Source: an uncultured Bacteroidales bacterium
GTDB lineage: Bacteria; Bacteroidota; Bacteroidia; Bacteroidales; F082
Reading direction: 5' to 3'
DNA: 64,000 nucleotides
Assembly (NCBI GenBank): GCA_905233445.1
Contig: CAJOEP010000005.1
Coordinates: 1 to 64,000, forward strand
Shown here one piece after another: positions 17,241 to 26,429 of this stretch. Below the pieces are notes generated by a model. The model made no database searches. It was not told the DNA's origin and worked only from the letters and a program-made list of their open reading frames with translations. Position numbers and translations under genes: made by a program. Each line of letters begins with the position of its first letter. Position 1 is the first letter of the stretch.

Positions 17241-17745
17241 AGAGTTCAATGAACTCATACCCGTTTCCCATGGCATCCAAAAACTTCACCAGATCAGTGG
17301 TCTTGATAACACAAGTGCCAGTGTTGTCGTTCGGATGGAAACTGATGTACTCGCGGTCAAGCAGATTCTTGTCAAGATACAGATACACATGGTGTTCCAT
17401 GTCGTTGATGATGCCGAAAGGGGATACGCTGCCCGGCTTCAGTCCGAGGTATTTGTCCATCCTCGCTTCTGAAGCAAAACTTAATTTTCCCTGTTTTAGA
17501 CGATGTTCCAGATCATGAATGGCAAGCTGCTGCATGCAATCAAAAATCACCAGATAATGTCGGTTTCCCTTGTGATTCCTGAAAAAGAGGTTCTTGCAAT
17601 GAGTCCACTCAAACTTGCCCCAATACTGTAAAGCATCTTCAATGGTCGGCAATGCCGGATGAAATATCAACTTGAAAGGAATCCCCAGCTCATTCAGCTT
17701 GTCAACGACCTTTTTCTGCCGCTCAGATAAAACTTGTTCTGTCAT
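17236..17745 (-). CDS. YbaK/ProX-type prolyl-tRNA deacylase
   Basis: The 169-aa stand-alone editing-domain protein resembles ProX/YbaK proteins that clear mischarged aminoacyl-tRNA(Pro). Features are the N-terminal FKLIFHPALPTIEDA, the CKNLFFRNHKG segment and the central GLKPGSVSPFGIIND, a hallmark of the family. It is the last gene of a three-gene operon (NfeD, SPFH protein, this gene). Its ATG overlaps the SPFH stop by one base. The link between tRNA editing and a membrane-scaffold pair is not obvious and may be only positional. Confidence 0.88.
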   Translation of the reverse strand: MTEQVLSERQKKVVDKLNELGIPFKLIFHPALPTIEDALQYWGKFEWTHCKNLFFRNHKGNRHYLVIFDCMQQLAIHDLEHRLKQGKLSFASEARMDKYLGLKPGSVSPFGIINDMEHHVYLYLDKNLLDREYISFHPNDNTGTCVIKTTDLVKFLDAMGNGYEFIELY

Positions 17746-18713
17746 TATTTAAACATCTCCTTAATTCCACCGATACTTCCCAGCATGTTAGTAGCTTCGT
17801 ACGGGATGTAAACGGTCTTGTTATCCTTGCCGCTGGTCATTTCCTTCAACGTCTCAATGTATTTTGTCGCCAAGAGATACGTGGCAGGGTCTGTTTTTGT
17901 CGCCTTGATAGCGTCAGCAACAAGCTGGATGGCCTTAGCTTCAGCTTCAGCCTGCATGATTTTTGCTTTCGCAACACCTTCAGCCTCAAGCAATGTCGAT
18001 TGTTTCACAGCTTCAGCCTTGTTGATTGCCGATGTCTTTTCACCTTCGGAATTCAAAATCGCTGACGCTTTCTCTCCTTCAGCCTTCAAAATCTCGGCAC
18101 GGCGGTTACGTTCGGCCTGCATCTGCTTCTCCATCGCCTGACGCACTGTCTCTGGAGGCGTAATGTCTTGAAGCTCAACGCGGTTTACCTTAACACCCCA
18201 TTTGTTCGTGGCATCGTCAAGCACAGCACGCAACTTGGCGTTGATGGTGTCGCGAGAGGTCAGAGTCTCGTCAAGTTCCAGTTCGCCAATGACATTACGC
18301 AGCGTTGTCTGAGTGAGCTTTTCAATAGCATTCGGGAGATTGTCAATCTCATAAACCGACTTTATCGGGTCAACAATCTGGAAATACAGCAATGCGTTGA
18401 TTTCTGTCGTTACATTATCTTTTGTGATAACATTCTGCTTAGGGAAGTCGTAAACCTGTTCACGCAGGTCTATTTTCGCGGTCTCGCTCATCCTCACCAC
18501 CTGACGTCCCTGATAACCCTCAACGACTTTTCTTGTCACGATGATTTTCGGACGGTCGATGATAGGCCAAATAATGTTCAAACCCGCCGGAAGTACCTTG
18601 TGGAACTTTCCGAGACGCTCGATAACTCTTGTCTCTGACTGCGGAACCACTTTCAAGCCCGCCAAAGCGAAGATTATAACAATCGCCGCTATTACAATAA
18701 CTACTGCTAACAT
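17745..18713 (-). CDS. SPFH/Band 7 membrane scaffold protein (stomatin/QmcA type)
   Basis: The 322-aa protein has one N-terminal membrane anchor (residues about 2-22) followed directly by the Band 7 core (VVPQSETRVIERLGKFHKVL, a stomatin hallmark, and YDFPKQNVITKDN). An Ala/Glu-rich coiled coil (residues about 195-265) and a short C-terminal tail follow. Such proteins form large membrane assemblies and commonly pair with NfeD proteins, as here, where the NfeD gene is immediately upstream. The role is inferred to be organisation of membrane microdomains or protease access. Confidence 0.9.
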   Translation of the reverse strand: MLAVVIVIAAIVIIFALAGLKVVPQSETRVIERLGKFHKVLPAGLNIIWPIIDRPKIIVTRKVVEGYQGRQVVRMSETAKIDLREQVYDFPKQNVITKDNVTTEINALLYFQIVDPIKSVYEIDNLPNAIEKLTQTTLRNVIGELELDETLTSRDTINAKLRAVLDDATNKWGVKVNRVELQDITPPETVRQAMEKQMQAERNRRAEILKAEGEKASAILNSEGEKTSAINKAEAVKQSTLLEAEGVAKAKIMQAEAEAKAIQLVADAIKATKTDPATYLLATKYIETLKEMTSGKDNKTVYIPYEATNMLGSIGGIKEMFK

Positions 18714-18715
18714 GA

Positions 18716-19153
18716 CTATAGTTTTTTAACTGTTAATATTATACTTTCATAAGAATCAATCTGAACTTTTTCTCCGACATCAGCTGCCGAGCCGTCAATA
18801 GTCTGCGCCTTCCAGTCGTCACCGTTGATTTTAACACGGCCATAGCCGCCTTCTTCGATGCGCTCGGTCACCACGGCTGTTTTTCCGATGATGTTGTCCA
18901 TGTTGGTCTTCACGTGATTGTCGTTTGTTTTTTTGTCAAGGTATCTCATCACCACCGGACGAATCAGCACGAAGGCCAGGAACGTGCCTATCGCGAATGC
19001 AACAACTTGCCATGTCAACGACAAATCGCAGGCCGCGAGTATTGAGCCGAACACGCAACCAACTGAGAAACAAGCCACGGCGAATCCGCTGGTGAAAATT
19101 TCAATGACGACGAAAACCGCCGCAATCAATAGCCAAATCTGATAAATGTCCAT
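18716..19153 (-). CDS. NfeD family membrane protein
   Basis: The 145-aa protein has an N-terminal membrane region (residues about 5-75, two to three helices) and a C-terminal OB-fold domain (IGKTAVVTERI, YGRVKINGDDWKAQ). This is the short form of NfeD without the serine protease part. It stands two bases before the SPFH gene, the usual partner arrangement. Promoter: TATTTTTG at 19197-19204 on the minus strand. Confidence 0.9.
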   Translation of the reverse strand: MDIYQIWLLIAAVFVVIEIFTSGFAVACFSVGCVFGSILAACDLSLTWQVVAFAIGTFLAFVLIRPVVMRYLDKKTNDNHVKTNMDNIIGKTAVVTERIEEGGYGRVKINGDDWKAQTIDGSAADVGEKVQIDSYESIILTVKKL

Positions 19154-19196
19154 AATTTAAGATTTAAAGATTAAATATTCAAAGAATTAATTTCTG

Positions 19197-19204
19197 CAAA
19201 AATA
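19197..19204 (-). promoter_or_regulatory. -7 box of the NfeD-SPFH-deacylase operon
   Basis: TATTTTTG on the minus strand, about 44 bases before the NfeD ATG. An AATCTTTA-type run lies between. Confidence 0.55.
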
Positions 19205-19241
19205 CAAAAATATTTTTAATTATCAAATTATTTTTTCCTCT

Positions 19242-19258
19242 ATGTGTCGAAGACACAT
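19242..19258. repeat. Short perfect hairpin with GAA loop
   Basis: ATGTGTC-GAA-GACACAT, in the gap between NfeD and the RluA-type gene. It may act in transcript ends. A second GAA-loop hairpin is at 48817-48829. Confidence 0.5.
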
Positions 19259-19298
19259 CACTCTAGTTACCCCTCACAAGCGAAGCGCAGTGTGGGGT

Positions 19299-20174
19299 TT
19301 ACAAAGAAAAAGGTATCGCCGTCTCAAACTGCAAGTCCTTTCCTGTAACCGGATGCTTGAAGCACAATTTGAAGGCATGCAACCCCAAACGCCCTATTTT
19401 GTCGTCGCCGTCGCCGTATTTCGGGTCTCCGACAACCGGAAAACCGATATCCACAAGATGAACACGAATCTGGTTCTTGCGACCGGTGTCAAGTTTCAAC
19501 TCCACAAGCGAATAGCCGTCCGACACCTTTATTAATTTATAGTGCGTAACCGCGAACTTGCCGCCGTTGTCATATTTGCTTGAATATGTCACAAACTGGG
19601 CGTTGTCTTTCAGCCATGAGCTGATAGTGCCCTCTTGCTTTCGCATCTCGCCATGAACCAGCGCCACATAACGCCTGTCATACACCGTTTCCTTCCATTT
19701 TTCCTCAAATTTCAAAGCTATTTTTTTGTCTTTAGCGAAAAGCATCAATCCTGAAGTGTCTCTGTCCAAACGATGTATCGTATGCGCATGGCAACGCTGA
19801 TGATTTTTCTCAAGATATTGATTCAGAATGCTTTGCACTGTCTCGTCAGCCGGATTCGGCGAGTGGCAGATTATTCCGGCTTTCTTCTCGACGACAAACA
19901 GGAATTGATCTTCATAAACAATCTTAACCCATTGATTGTCAACTGAATTAATCTTGTGATTTTTGCCAATTCTCACTTCCATTCCTGGAACGAGTTTGTA
20001 ATTGTGCAATGTCACAGTTTTCCCATTGACAGCCACCGAGCCGCCTGTCAGAATGTTCTTCGCCTTAGTCCTGCTGATGCCATCCATTTTCCTCATTATG
20101 AACGGCAAAAGCTCGTCATTGTCCAACACTTTGAAAACCAATTCTTTATGATTATCTTCTTTTTTATTCTGCAT
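19299..20174 (-). CDS. RluA-family pseudouridine synthase
   Basis: This is a 291-aa rRNA pseudouridine synthase. The ORF track begins 23 codons earlier. ATG 20174 (MQNKKED) follows the -7 box TATTTTTG at 20192-20199, so the longer form would start upstream of transcription. Residues about 15-75 are an S4 RNA-binding domain (SRTKAKNILTGGSVAVNG). The catalytic domain has HRLDRDTSGLMLF with the essential Asp, and DTGRKNQIRVHL later. It is an RluC/RluD-like enzyme, and the exact target uridine cannot be told. Confidence 0.92.
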   Translation of the reverse strand: MQNKKEDNHKELVFKVLDNDELLPFIMRKMDGISRTKAKNILTGGSVAVNGKTVTLHNYKLVPGMEVRIGKNHKINSVDNQWVKIVYEDQFLFVVEKKAGIICHSPNPADETVQSILNQYLEKNHQRCHAHTIHRLDRDTSGLMLFAKDKKIALKFEEKWKETVYDRRYVALVHGEMRKQEGTISSWLKDNAQFVTYSSKYDNGGKFAVTHYKLIKVSDGYSLVELKLDTGRKNQIRVHLVDIGFPVVGDPKYGDGDDKIGRLGLHAFKLCFKHPVTGKDLQFETAIPFSL

Positions 20175-20191
20175 AGGAAAATTAATTTTCA

Positions 20192-20199
20192 CAAAAATA
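20192..20199 (-). promoter_or_regulatory. -7 box of the RluA-type gene
   Basis: TATTTTTG on the minus strand, 18 bases before ATG 20174. It decides the start choice. Confidence 0.55.
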
Positions 20200-20208
20200 A
20201 TAAAAATT

Positions 20209-20240
20209 TTTGATAATACAAATAAATTTATATAAATTTG
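20209..20240 (+). promoter_or_regulatory. Promoter of the split transketolase genes
   Basis: TTTG at 20209-20212, a 20-base spacer, then TAAATTTG at 20233-20240. This matches the -33/-7 Bacteroidetes promoter well and excludes the ORF-track start at 20210. Confidence 0.6.
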
Positions 20241-20278
20241 CAAAAGAAAACGAATTAACTGTATTACTTGATAACATT

Positions 20279-21121
20279 ATGACTATCAACGAATTAAAAG
20301 ATGTCGCGTCGCAGGTTAGACGTGATATCATCCGAATGGTTCATGGTTGTCAGTCGGGACATCCGGGCGGCTCGCTCGGCGCCACCGATATCGTGACAGC
20401 ATTGTATTTTGACCAGATGCACATCGACCCGAAGCATTTCACCATGGATGGGGCAGGAGAGGACATTTTCTTCCTTTCGAATGGTCACATCAGCCCGATG
20501 CTGTATAGCATCCTCGCTCGCCGTGGTTATTTCCCGGTATCAGAACTCGCCACCTTCCGTCGCTTGGGAACGCGTCTTCAAGGGCATCCGACTCCTGTCG
20601 AGGGACTTCCTGGCATCCGTGTAGCCAGCGGCTCACTCGGTCAGGGACTTTCGGTGGCTTGTGGAGTGGCTCAAGCCAAGAAACTCAACGGCGACAACAG
20701 CCTCGTGTTCTGCCTCATGGGCGACGGCGAGCAGGAAGAAGGCCAGATTTGGGAATCTGCGATGTACGCTCCGGCAAAGAACGTCGATAACCTCGTGGCT
20801 GTCATCGATTACAACAAGAAACAGATCGACGGCCCTACCGACGACGTGATGAACCTCGGCGACCTCAAGGCGAAATACGAGTCATTTGGATGGAAAGTGT
20901 ATAAATGTAACGGCAATGATATGCAACAAGTCGTTGATACTCTGAATATTACACGTCAGAATGCCCATAAAGGACAATCTCAGATTATCCTCGCTCACAC
21001 CGAAATGGGCTTCGGCGTTGACTTCATGATGGGAACCCACAAATGGCACGGCACTCCGCCAAACGACGAGCAAGCCGCGAATGCTCTTTCACAACTTAAA
21101 GAAACACTTGGAGATTATTAA
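20279..21121 (+). CDS. Transketolase, N-terminal subunit
   Basis: The 280-aa protein is the thiamine-diphosphate half of a split transketolase. ATG 20279 (MTINELKDVA) is chosen because the promoter lies between it and the longer ORF start. GCQSGHPGGSLGATDI and the ThDP motif GDGEQEEGQIWESAM (GDG followed by N-type residues) are visible, as is FFLSNGHISPMLYS. It works with the C-terminal subunit directly downstream to interconvert pentose and glycolytic sugars. The genes are one base apart. Confidence 0.95.
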   Translation: MTINELKDVASQVRRDIIRMVHGCQSGHPGGSLGATDIVTALYFDQMHIDPKHFTMDGAGEDIFFLSNGHISPMLYSILARRGYFPVSELATFRRLGTRLQGHPTPVEGLPGIRVASGSLGQGLSVACGVAQAKKLNGDNSLVFCLMGDGEQEEGQIWESAMYAPAKNVDNLVAVIDYNKKQIDGPTDDVMNLGDLKAKYESFGWKVYKCNGNDMQQVVDTLNITRQNAHKGQSQIILAHTEMGFGVDFMMGTHKWHGTPPNDEQAANALSQLKETLGDY

Positions 21122-21122
21122 T

Positions 21123-22079
21123 ATGAAATTAGAAGTTCAAAACTACAAAGATACAAGAAGCGGTTTCGGCGACGGTCTGCTCGAAGCCGGCAAGCGAAAC
21201 CCTAAAGTTGTCGGTCTCACCGCCGACCTTACCGGCTCCCTTAAGATGGGCGACTTTGCAAAAGCATTTCCTGAGAGATTTTTCCAAGTCGGCATCGCTG
21301 AAGCCAACATGGTCGGAATCGCAGCTGGATTGGCAATCGGCGGATACATCCCGTTCACAGGCACATTCGCCAACTTCTCATCGGCAAGAATATATGACCA
21401 GATCCGCATGGTTGTGGCATACTCCAACAAAAACGTTAAAATCGCCGCATCACACGCCGGTGTCACTCTTGGCGAGGACGGCGCGACACACCAGACTCTC
21501 GAAGATGTCGGCATGATGAAGATGTTGCCGAACATGACGGTTCTCGTTCCTTGCGACTACAACCAGACAAAGGCAGCAACAATAGCCGCTGCCGAACACA
21601 ACGGTCCAGTCTATCTGCGCTTCGGTCGCCCGAAAGTGGCTAACTTCACTCCAGCCGACGAGCCATTCGTCATCGGAAAAGCACAGATGATTCAGGAAGG
21701 CACCGATGTTTCTATCTTCGCTTGCGGTCACCTAGTGTGGAAAGCCATCGAGGCACTCCCGATTTTGAAGGAGATGGGTATCAATGCTGAACTCATTAAC
21801 ATCCACACTATCAAGCCGTTGGATGTCGAGGCAGTGTTGAAGTCAGTGGCAAAGACTGGTTGCGTCGTCACAGCAGAGGAGCACATGCGCAACGGCGGTC
21901 TCGGCGACAGCATCGCACAGGTTCTCGCCCTGAACAACCCTAAACCTCTCGAGATGGTCGCTGTCAATGACGTCTTCGGTCAAAGCGGCACCCCGGATGA
22001 ATTGCTGAAGCACTATCATTTGGATACTCCAGATATAGTGGAAGCAGTGAAGAAAGCAGTATCGAGAAAGAGAATCTAA
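21123..22079 (+). CDS. Transketolase, C-terminal subunit
   Basis: The 318-aa partner carries the pyrimidine-binding and C-terminal domains of transketolase. ATG 21123 (MKLEVQNYKD) follows the upstream stop by one base, so the 14-codon longer ORF is rejected. Landmarks are the acidic/hydrophobic VGIAEANMVGIAAGLA with the Glu that activates thiamine diphosphate, SHAGVTLGEDGATHQ and AEEHMRNGGLGD. A strong terminator follows at 22093-22122. Confidence 0.95.
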   Translation: MKLEVQNYKDTRSGFGDGLLEAGKRNPKVVGLTADLTGSLKMGDFAKAFPERFFQVGIAEANMVGIAAGLAIGGYIPFTGTFANFSSARIYDQIRMVVAYSNKNVKIAASHAGVTLGEDGATHQTLEDVGMMKMLPNMTVLVPCDYNQTKAATIAAAEHNGPVYLRFGRPKVANFTPADEPFVIGKAQMIQEGTDVSIFACGHLVWKAIEALPILKEMGINAELINIHTIKPLDVEAVLKSVAKTGCVVTAEEHMRNGGLGDSIAQVLALNNPKPLEMVAVNDVFGQSGTPDELLKHYHLDTPDIVEAVKKAVSRKRI

Positions 22080-22092
22080 CTAAAGCAACAAA

Positions 22093-22125
22093 AAAATCAG
22101 CGGGTTTTAACTCGCTGATTTTCAT
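22093..22125 (+). terminator. Rho-independent terminator of transketolase genes
   Basis: AAAATCAGCG pairs with CGCTGATTTT around a short loop, followed by a T-rich stretch. It could also serve the tRNA gene on the other strand. Confidence 0.75.
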
Positions 22126-22138
22126 TTATTTATCGATG

Positions 22139-22212
22139 TAGCGGGGATGAGAATTGAACTCATGACCTCCGGGTTATGAATCCGACGCTCTAACCAACTG
22201 AGCTACCCCGCC
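22139..22212 (-). tRNA. tRNA-Met (anticodon CAT)
   Basis: A 74-base cloverleaf on the minus strand, starting GGCGGGGTAGCTCAG. The anticodon loop is TTCATAA, the T loop is GTTCAATTC and the acceptor stem closes with CCCCGCT. CCA is not encoded. Anticodon CAT fits elongator Met. A lysidine-modified Ile tRNA cannot be fully excluded by eye. The anticodon stem has an A-C mismatch next to the loop. Confidence 0.92.
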
Positions 22213-22312
22213 GTTTTCAGGGTGCAAAAGTACACATATTTTCAATACCCCCAACATTTTTTTTCGTTTTTTTAAAAAAATTATTTTTATGCATACATAT
22301 AAGAAAAATATG

Positions 22313-22320
22313 TATCTTTG
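22313..22320 (+). promoter_or_regulatory. -7 box of DUF1573-aminotransferase operon
   Basis: TATCTTTG, 30 bases before the ATG at 22351. Confidence 0.6.
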
Positions 22321-22350
22321 TAGGTTGAATTAATTGCAAAATTTTCAGAT

Positions 22351-22815
22351 ATGAAAAAACTGTTTGTTTTATTAAGCGCATTGTTTATCATGTGTTCAGT
22401 GGCCTTCGCCCAATCAGAAGTCCCAGCCGAAAATCAAAACGGTCCCGAAATCACATTCAAAGAGACTAACCACGATTTTGGTAATATCCCTTTCAAAGGT
22501 AATGGATCCTATGAGTTCGTGTTCGTCAATACAGGCAACGAACCTCTTATCCTTACACAGCCAAAATCATCATGCGGCTGCACCGTCCCTGAATGGCCAA
22601 AACAACCGATTCTCCCTGGCGAGTCAAACGTCATAAAAGTGACATACAAAAACACCGACCGTCCGGGAAACTTCAATAAATATGTCACGGTTTTCTCAAA
22701 CGCATTGGTGAACAAGGAAATAAAACTCCATATCAAAGGCACTATAGAGCCTGAACCTATAGACGCCACCCCGCTTAAGATGGATGGTGCCATGTCACCC
22801 GTGAATAACAAATAA
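22351..22815 (+). CDS. DUF1573 secreted protein
   Basis: The 154-aa protein has a clear signal peptide (MKKLFVLLSALFIM, ending AFAQ) and one DUF1573 immunoglobulin-like domain. Motifs are NHDFGNIPFKGNGSYEFVFVN, SSCGCTVPEWPKQPILPGES and YKNTDRPGNFNKYVTVFSN. DUF1573 proteins abound in Bacteroidetes, and their function is unsettled. It lies 23 bases upstream of the aminotransferase and shares its promoter, which is probably positional only. Confidence 0.88.
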   Translation: MKKLFVLLSALFIMCSVAFAQSEVPAENQNGPEITFKETNHDFGNIPFKGNGSYEFVFVNTGNEPLILTQPKSSCGCTVPEWPKQPILPGESNVIKVTYKNTDRPGNFNKYVTVFSNALVNKEIKLHIKGTIEPEPIDATPLKMDGAMSPVNNK

Positions 22816-22838
22816 TAATCTAATACCTAATTAATATT

Positions 22839-24041
22839 ATGCCTAAAATATCTAAAAAAGGCGCATTCATGCCGGCTTCGCCAATCAGAAAGCTCGTCCC
22901 TTTCGCCGACGAAGCAAAATCAAGAGGTATTCATGTGTATCACCTGAATATCGGACAACCGGATATCGCGACAACTCCGTATGCACTCGAAGCTGTCAAG
23001 AATTATGACGAGAAAGTCATAAAATACACCCATTCCGCCGGTACTCTTTCATATAGAAAGAAACTCTGCGAATATTATGACAGACTGAACATTAAAGTCA
23101 CTCCGGATGACATCATCGTCACAAACGGCGCATCGGAAGCATTGTCAATAGCTTTCCAGACAATCATGGACCCGGATGACGAAATCATCATCCCGGAACC
23201 TTTCTACGCCAACTACAACGGCTTCGCACAGACAGCTGGAGTGCGTGTCCGCCCTATCTATTCAGAGATCAGCAACGGCTTCGCACTGCCTCCAATCGAG
23301 GACTTCGAGAAGGCTATCACAGAGCACACAAAGGCTATCCTTATCTGCAACCCTAACAACCCGACAGGATACCTTTATTCTGAACAGGAAATGGAGAACT
23401 TGCGCCAGATTATCTTGAAATATGACCTTTATCTCATTTCAGACGAGGTTTATCGTGAGTTCTGCTACGACGGCTCAGTCCATCATTCAGCAATGAGCCT
23501 CAAAGGTGTTGACGACAATGTCATCTTAATCGACTCAGTATCAAAGCGTTTCAGCGCATGCGGTATCCGCGTCGGTCGTATGGTGACACGTAACCGCGAG
23601 GTCATCAACACAGCAATGAAGTTCGCCCAGGCACGTCTGTCGCCTCCGACATACGGTCAGGTGGCCGGCGAGGCAGCTCTCGACACCCCATTGTCATACT
23701 TCGACGCCATCGTCGCAGAATACGTGAAACGCCGTGACGTGTGCGTGGAAGGCATCAACAAGATCCCGGGAGCATTCTGCCCGACACCAAAAGGCGCATT
23801 TTACATCGTAGCACATCTCCCAATCGACGACTCCGACAAGTTCTGCAAGTGGATGCTCACCGACTTCAACTACAACGGAAAGACTGTGATGCTCGCTCCT
23901 GCAAGCGGTTTCTACTCAACAATCGGTCTCGGCCGTCAGGAAGTGCGCTTGAGCTACTGCCTCAACTGCGACGACTTGAAAGACGCTATGATGATTCTTG
24001 GAAAAGCCCTGGAAGTGTATCCAGGTAAGAGAATGTACTAG
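22839..24041 (+). CDS. Class I/II pyridoxal-phosphate aminotransferase
   Basis: The 400-aa fold-I aminotransferase has NIGQPDI at the N-terminus, the PLP-contact motif CNPNNPTG, SDEVYREFCYDG and the Schiff-base lysine in SVSKRFSACGIRVG. Length fits aspartate-type enzymes. The amino acid used cannot be told from sequence, and aspartate or aromatic substrates are equally possible. The stop overlaps by four bases the end of the NamZ-type gene on the other strand. Confidence 0.92.
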   Translation: MPKISKKGAFMPASPIRKLVPFADEAKSRGIHVYHLNIGQPDIATTPYALEAVKNYDEKVIKYTHSAGTLSYRKKLCEYYDRLNIKVTPDDIIVTNGASEALSIAFQTIMDPDDEIIIPEPFYANYNGFAQTAGVRVRPIYSEISNGFALPPIEDFEKAITEHTKAILICNPNNPTGYLYSEQEMENLRQIILKYDLYLISDEVYREFCYDGSVHHSAMSLKGVDDNVILIDSVSKRFSACGIRVGRMVTRNREVINTAMKFAQARLSPPTYGQVAGEAALDTPLSYFDAIVAEYVKRRDVCVEGINKIPGAFCPTPKGAFYIVAHLPIDDSDKFCKWMLTDFNYNGKTVMLAPASGFYSTIGLGRQEVRLSYCLNCDDLKDAMMILGKALEVYPGKRMY

Positions 24042-25153
24042 TAAATCAGATATTTCTCTCTGATTTTCAGATACTTATCGATTCCGTCCTGCCACGATGA
24101 ACGTATTTCATCTTCGTCAAGGACGGAATCGATTTTTTGTTGTAAATCACTGACTCCAACCAATTTTATGAAATAGTTGTTGAAAAACTTATCGTCATCT
24201 TTCAGCCGTTGTCGGGCATTTAAAATCCATGAAATGTTCAGCTTTTTCTCGTTGTTGCGATAACGATGCGCATATTCGACAAGATTCACGGTGTCGTTTA
24301 TTTGGGGCAGAGTGTAAATCTGAAACGGATACTTTGTCCCGCGTCCGACACCTACATCTGTACCTTCAAAAAGGCATAAAGAAGGGTAGAGGTAAACAGA
24401 CTCCCAATTCGGCAGGTTGGGCGAAGGTCTCACAGGTAGCTTGTAAATGGCGTCTCTATCGTAATTTCCCAACGGAATAACCGTCAAATCGCACTGAATG
24501 CTGTCGCTGAGCCATTTCTCCCCATTAACCATTAAGGCATATTCTCCGATAGTTAAGCCGTAAACTATTGGCACACAATGCATTCCTACAAATGACTTAT
24601 TCTCTGGCTCAAGCACAGGGCCGTCAACATAAAAGCCGTTGGGATTTGGACGGTCAAGGACGATTACAGGTATGTCGTTTTCTGCACAAGCCTCCATAAC
24701 ATAAGTCATAGTTGAGATATAAGTGTAAAAACGACAGCCCACATCCTGAAGGTCAAACACAAGAATATCAATGTCTTTAAACTGTTCGGCAGTAGGTTTT
24801 TTGTTCTTTCCATAAAGCGAAACTATCTGGATGCCAGTTTTTTCATCTACACCAGAAGCAACGTGCACACCATTTTGGGCATTACCGCGAAAACCATGTT
24901 CCGGTGTAAAAATGCATTGAATATCAATGTTATAACCTAATAGTGTGTCAATCAAATGTGTTCCGTTATCCATTATGCTGCTTTGGTTTGCGACAACTCC
25001 AACTCGTTTGTTTTCAAGCAGAGAAACATACTTTTCAGTACGTGTAGCACCACAAATAGCATCCTTTGCATCAAGAAGTTTTAATCCTTGTGCATTGGTA
25101 ATCAATGATATATGAATAAATATGACTATTAAGACCAAAAATCTTGTCTTCAT
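24038..25153 (-). CDS. namZ: NamZ-type (DUF1343) exo-beta-N-acetylmuramidase
   Basis: The 371-aa exported protein belongs to DUF1343, whose characterised member NamZ removes terminal MurNAc from peptidoglycan chains. I use ATG 25153 (MKTRFLVLIV), which opens a signal peptide ending TNAQ. The ORF-track start adds 18 codons with no signal logic. Family motifs are TPEHGFRGNAQNG, FDLQDVGCRFYTYISTM, DRPNPNG and FEGTDVGVGRGT. With Mpl, GlmS and the GlcNAc kinase this suggests cell-wall recycling (inference from context). Confidence 0.88.
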   Translation of the reverse strand: MKTRFLVLIVIFIHISLITNAQGLKLLDAKDAICGATRTEKYVSLLENKRVGVVANQSSIMDNGTHLIDTLLGYNIDIQCIFTPEHGFRGNAQNGVHVASGVDEKTGIQIVSLYGKNKKPTAEQFKDIDILVFDLQDVGCRFYTYISTMTYVMEACAENDIPVIVLDRPNPNGFYVDGPVLEPENKSFVGMHCVPIVYGLTIGEYALMVNGEKWLSDSIQCDLTVIPLGNYDRDAIYKLPVRPSPNLPNWESVYLYPSLCLFEGTDVGVGRGTKYPFQIYTLPQINDTVNLVEYAHRYRNNEKKLNISWILNARQRLKDDDKFFNNYFIKLVGVSDLQQKIDSVLDEDEIRSSWQDGIDKYLKIREKYLIY

Positions 25154-25167
25154 ATCTAATATTTTTT

Positions 25168-25175
25168 TATTTTTG
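25168..25175 (+). promoter_or_regulatory. -7 box of the LolE-like permease gene
   Basis: TATTTTTG, 16 bases before ATG 25192, downstream of the ORF-track start at 25144. Confidence 0.6.
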
Positions 25176-25191
25176 CAATGATAAGAAAAAA

Positions 25192-26412
25192 ATGAACACG
25201 GCGACATTCATATCAAAAAGAATTTTTTCTCTTTCGAAGGAAAACTTGTCTTCGACTGTAATGCGTATTGCCGTCGCCAGCGTGGCTTTGGGCGTAGCTA
25301 TCATGTTGATTTCCATAGCGGTAGTCGTTGGATTCAAAAATCAAATAAAAGACAAGGTGATTGGTTTTGTCGCCCCTATTCATATTCAAGTGCTGAACCA
25401 GAACGAATCAATTGAAGAGTCGCCTTTTGTCCTCGACAGTGTCCTCATTGCGCGTCTCGACAAGCCTTTCATTACCGAAATGCATAAAACTGCAAGCAAA
25501 GCTGGCATTATCAAGACCGATGACGAAATTCAGGCTGTCGTTTTAAAAGGCGTTGATTTTGATTACAACTGGAGCTACATCGAAACATATATTATCGACG
25601 GAAAGACTCCTCAATATATTGAGAATGAACGCTCTAACGATGTCGTTATCTCAAATATCATAGCTCATAAGATGCAACTTAATGTGGGTGACGCGGTGAG
25701 AATCTGGTTTGTTGACCAAGATATGAAGGCTAGAGGTCGCAAATTCAACGTGATAGGTATTTATGAAACTGGGCTGCAAGAATGCGACGAGCGATATGTT
25801 TATTGCGACTTGAATCAGATAAGACGACTCAACGGCTGGAACAACAACGAAATCGGGCATCTGGAAATTTGGGTTGATAATCAAGAGTTTATAAGCGATT
25901 ATAATCAACAGATTTATTATAGTATCCCCACTGAGCTCGTTTCGTATTCAGCCATGGAGACGTATCCTCACATCTTCGACTGGCTTGAACTTCAGGATAT
26001 GAACGTGGTAATAATCATTGTACTGATGCTGCTCGTCGCTGGCATCACAATAATAAGTATGTTATTGATAATCATTCTTGAACGTACATCAACAATTGGA
26101 TTGCTCAAAGCGATGGGAGCTAACAATGGACTAATCAGACGGATATTCTTGCGTCGCTCGTGCCTAATATTATTAATAGGTATGCTTATTGGCAATGTGG
26201 TCGGTATAGGACTCTGCCTCTTGCAAAGCCATTTCAATTTGATTACACTTTCGCCAGAATCTTACTATCTTTCAGCCGTGCCAATAGAACTTAATCCGTG
26301 GCATATCATTACACTGAACCTTGGCACAATGATTCTTTGGGTGCTGATGCTGTTATTGCCAACGATGCTTATTAACAATGTAAGACCTTCAAAATCAATA
26401 AGATTCGAATAA
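25192..26412 (+). CDS. LolC/LolE-like ABC transporter permease
   Basis: The 406-aa permease has one N-terminal helix (SVALGVAIMLISIAVVVGF), a large periplasmic MacB-type domain (residues about 50-255) and three C-terminal helices of the FtsX fold (IIIVLMLLVAGITII, LIGMLIGNVVGI, IILWVLMLLLPTML). The segment ERTSTIGLLKAMGANNGLIR is the usual coupling segment of lipoprotein-release permeases. No ATPase gene is adjacent. The likely job is extraction of lipoproteins from the inner membrane. ATG 25192 is chosen from the promoter position. Confidence 0.88.
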   Translation: MNTATFISKRIFSLSKENLSSTVMRIAVASVALGVAIMLISIAVVVGFKNQIKDKVIGFVAPIHIQVLNQNESIEESPFVLDSVLIARLDKPFITEMHKTASKAGIIKTDDEIQAVVLKGVDFDYNWSYIETYIIDGKTPQYIENERSNDVVISNIIAHKMQLNVGDAVRIWFVDQDMKARGRKFNVIGIYETGLQECDERYVYCDLNQIRRLNGWNNNEIGHLEIWVDNQEFISDYNQQIYYSIPTELVSYSAMETYPHIFDWLELQDMNVVIIIVLMLLVAGITIISMLLIIILERTSTIGLLKAMGANNGLIRRIFLRRSCLILLIGMLIGNVVGIGLCLLQSHFNLITLSPESYYLSAVPIELNPWHIITLNLGTMILWVLMLLLPTMLINNVRPSKSIRFE

Positions 26413-26429
26413 ATTAAACTATAAACATC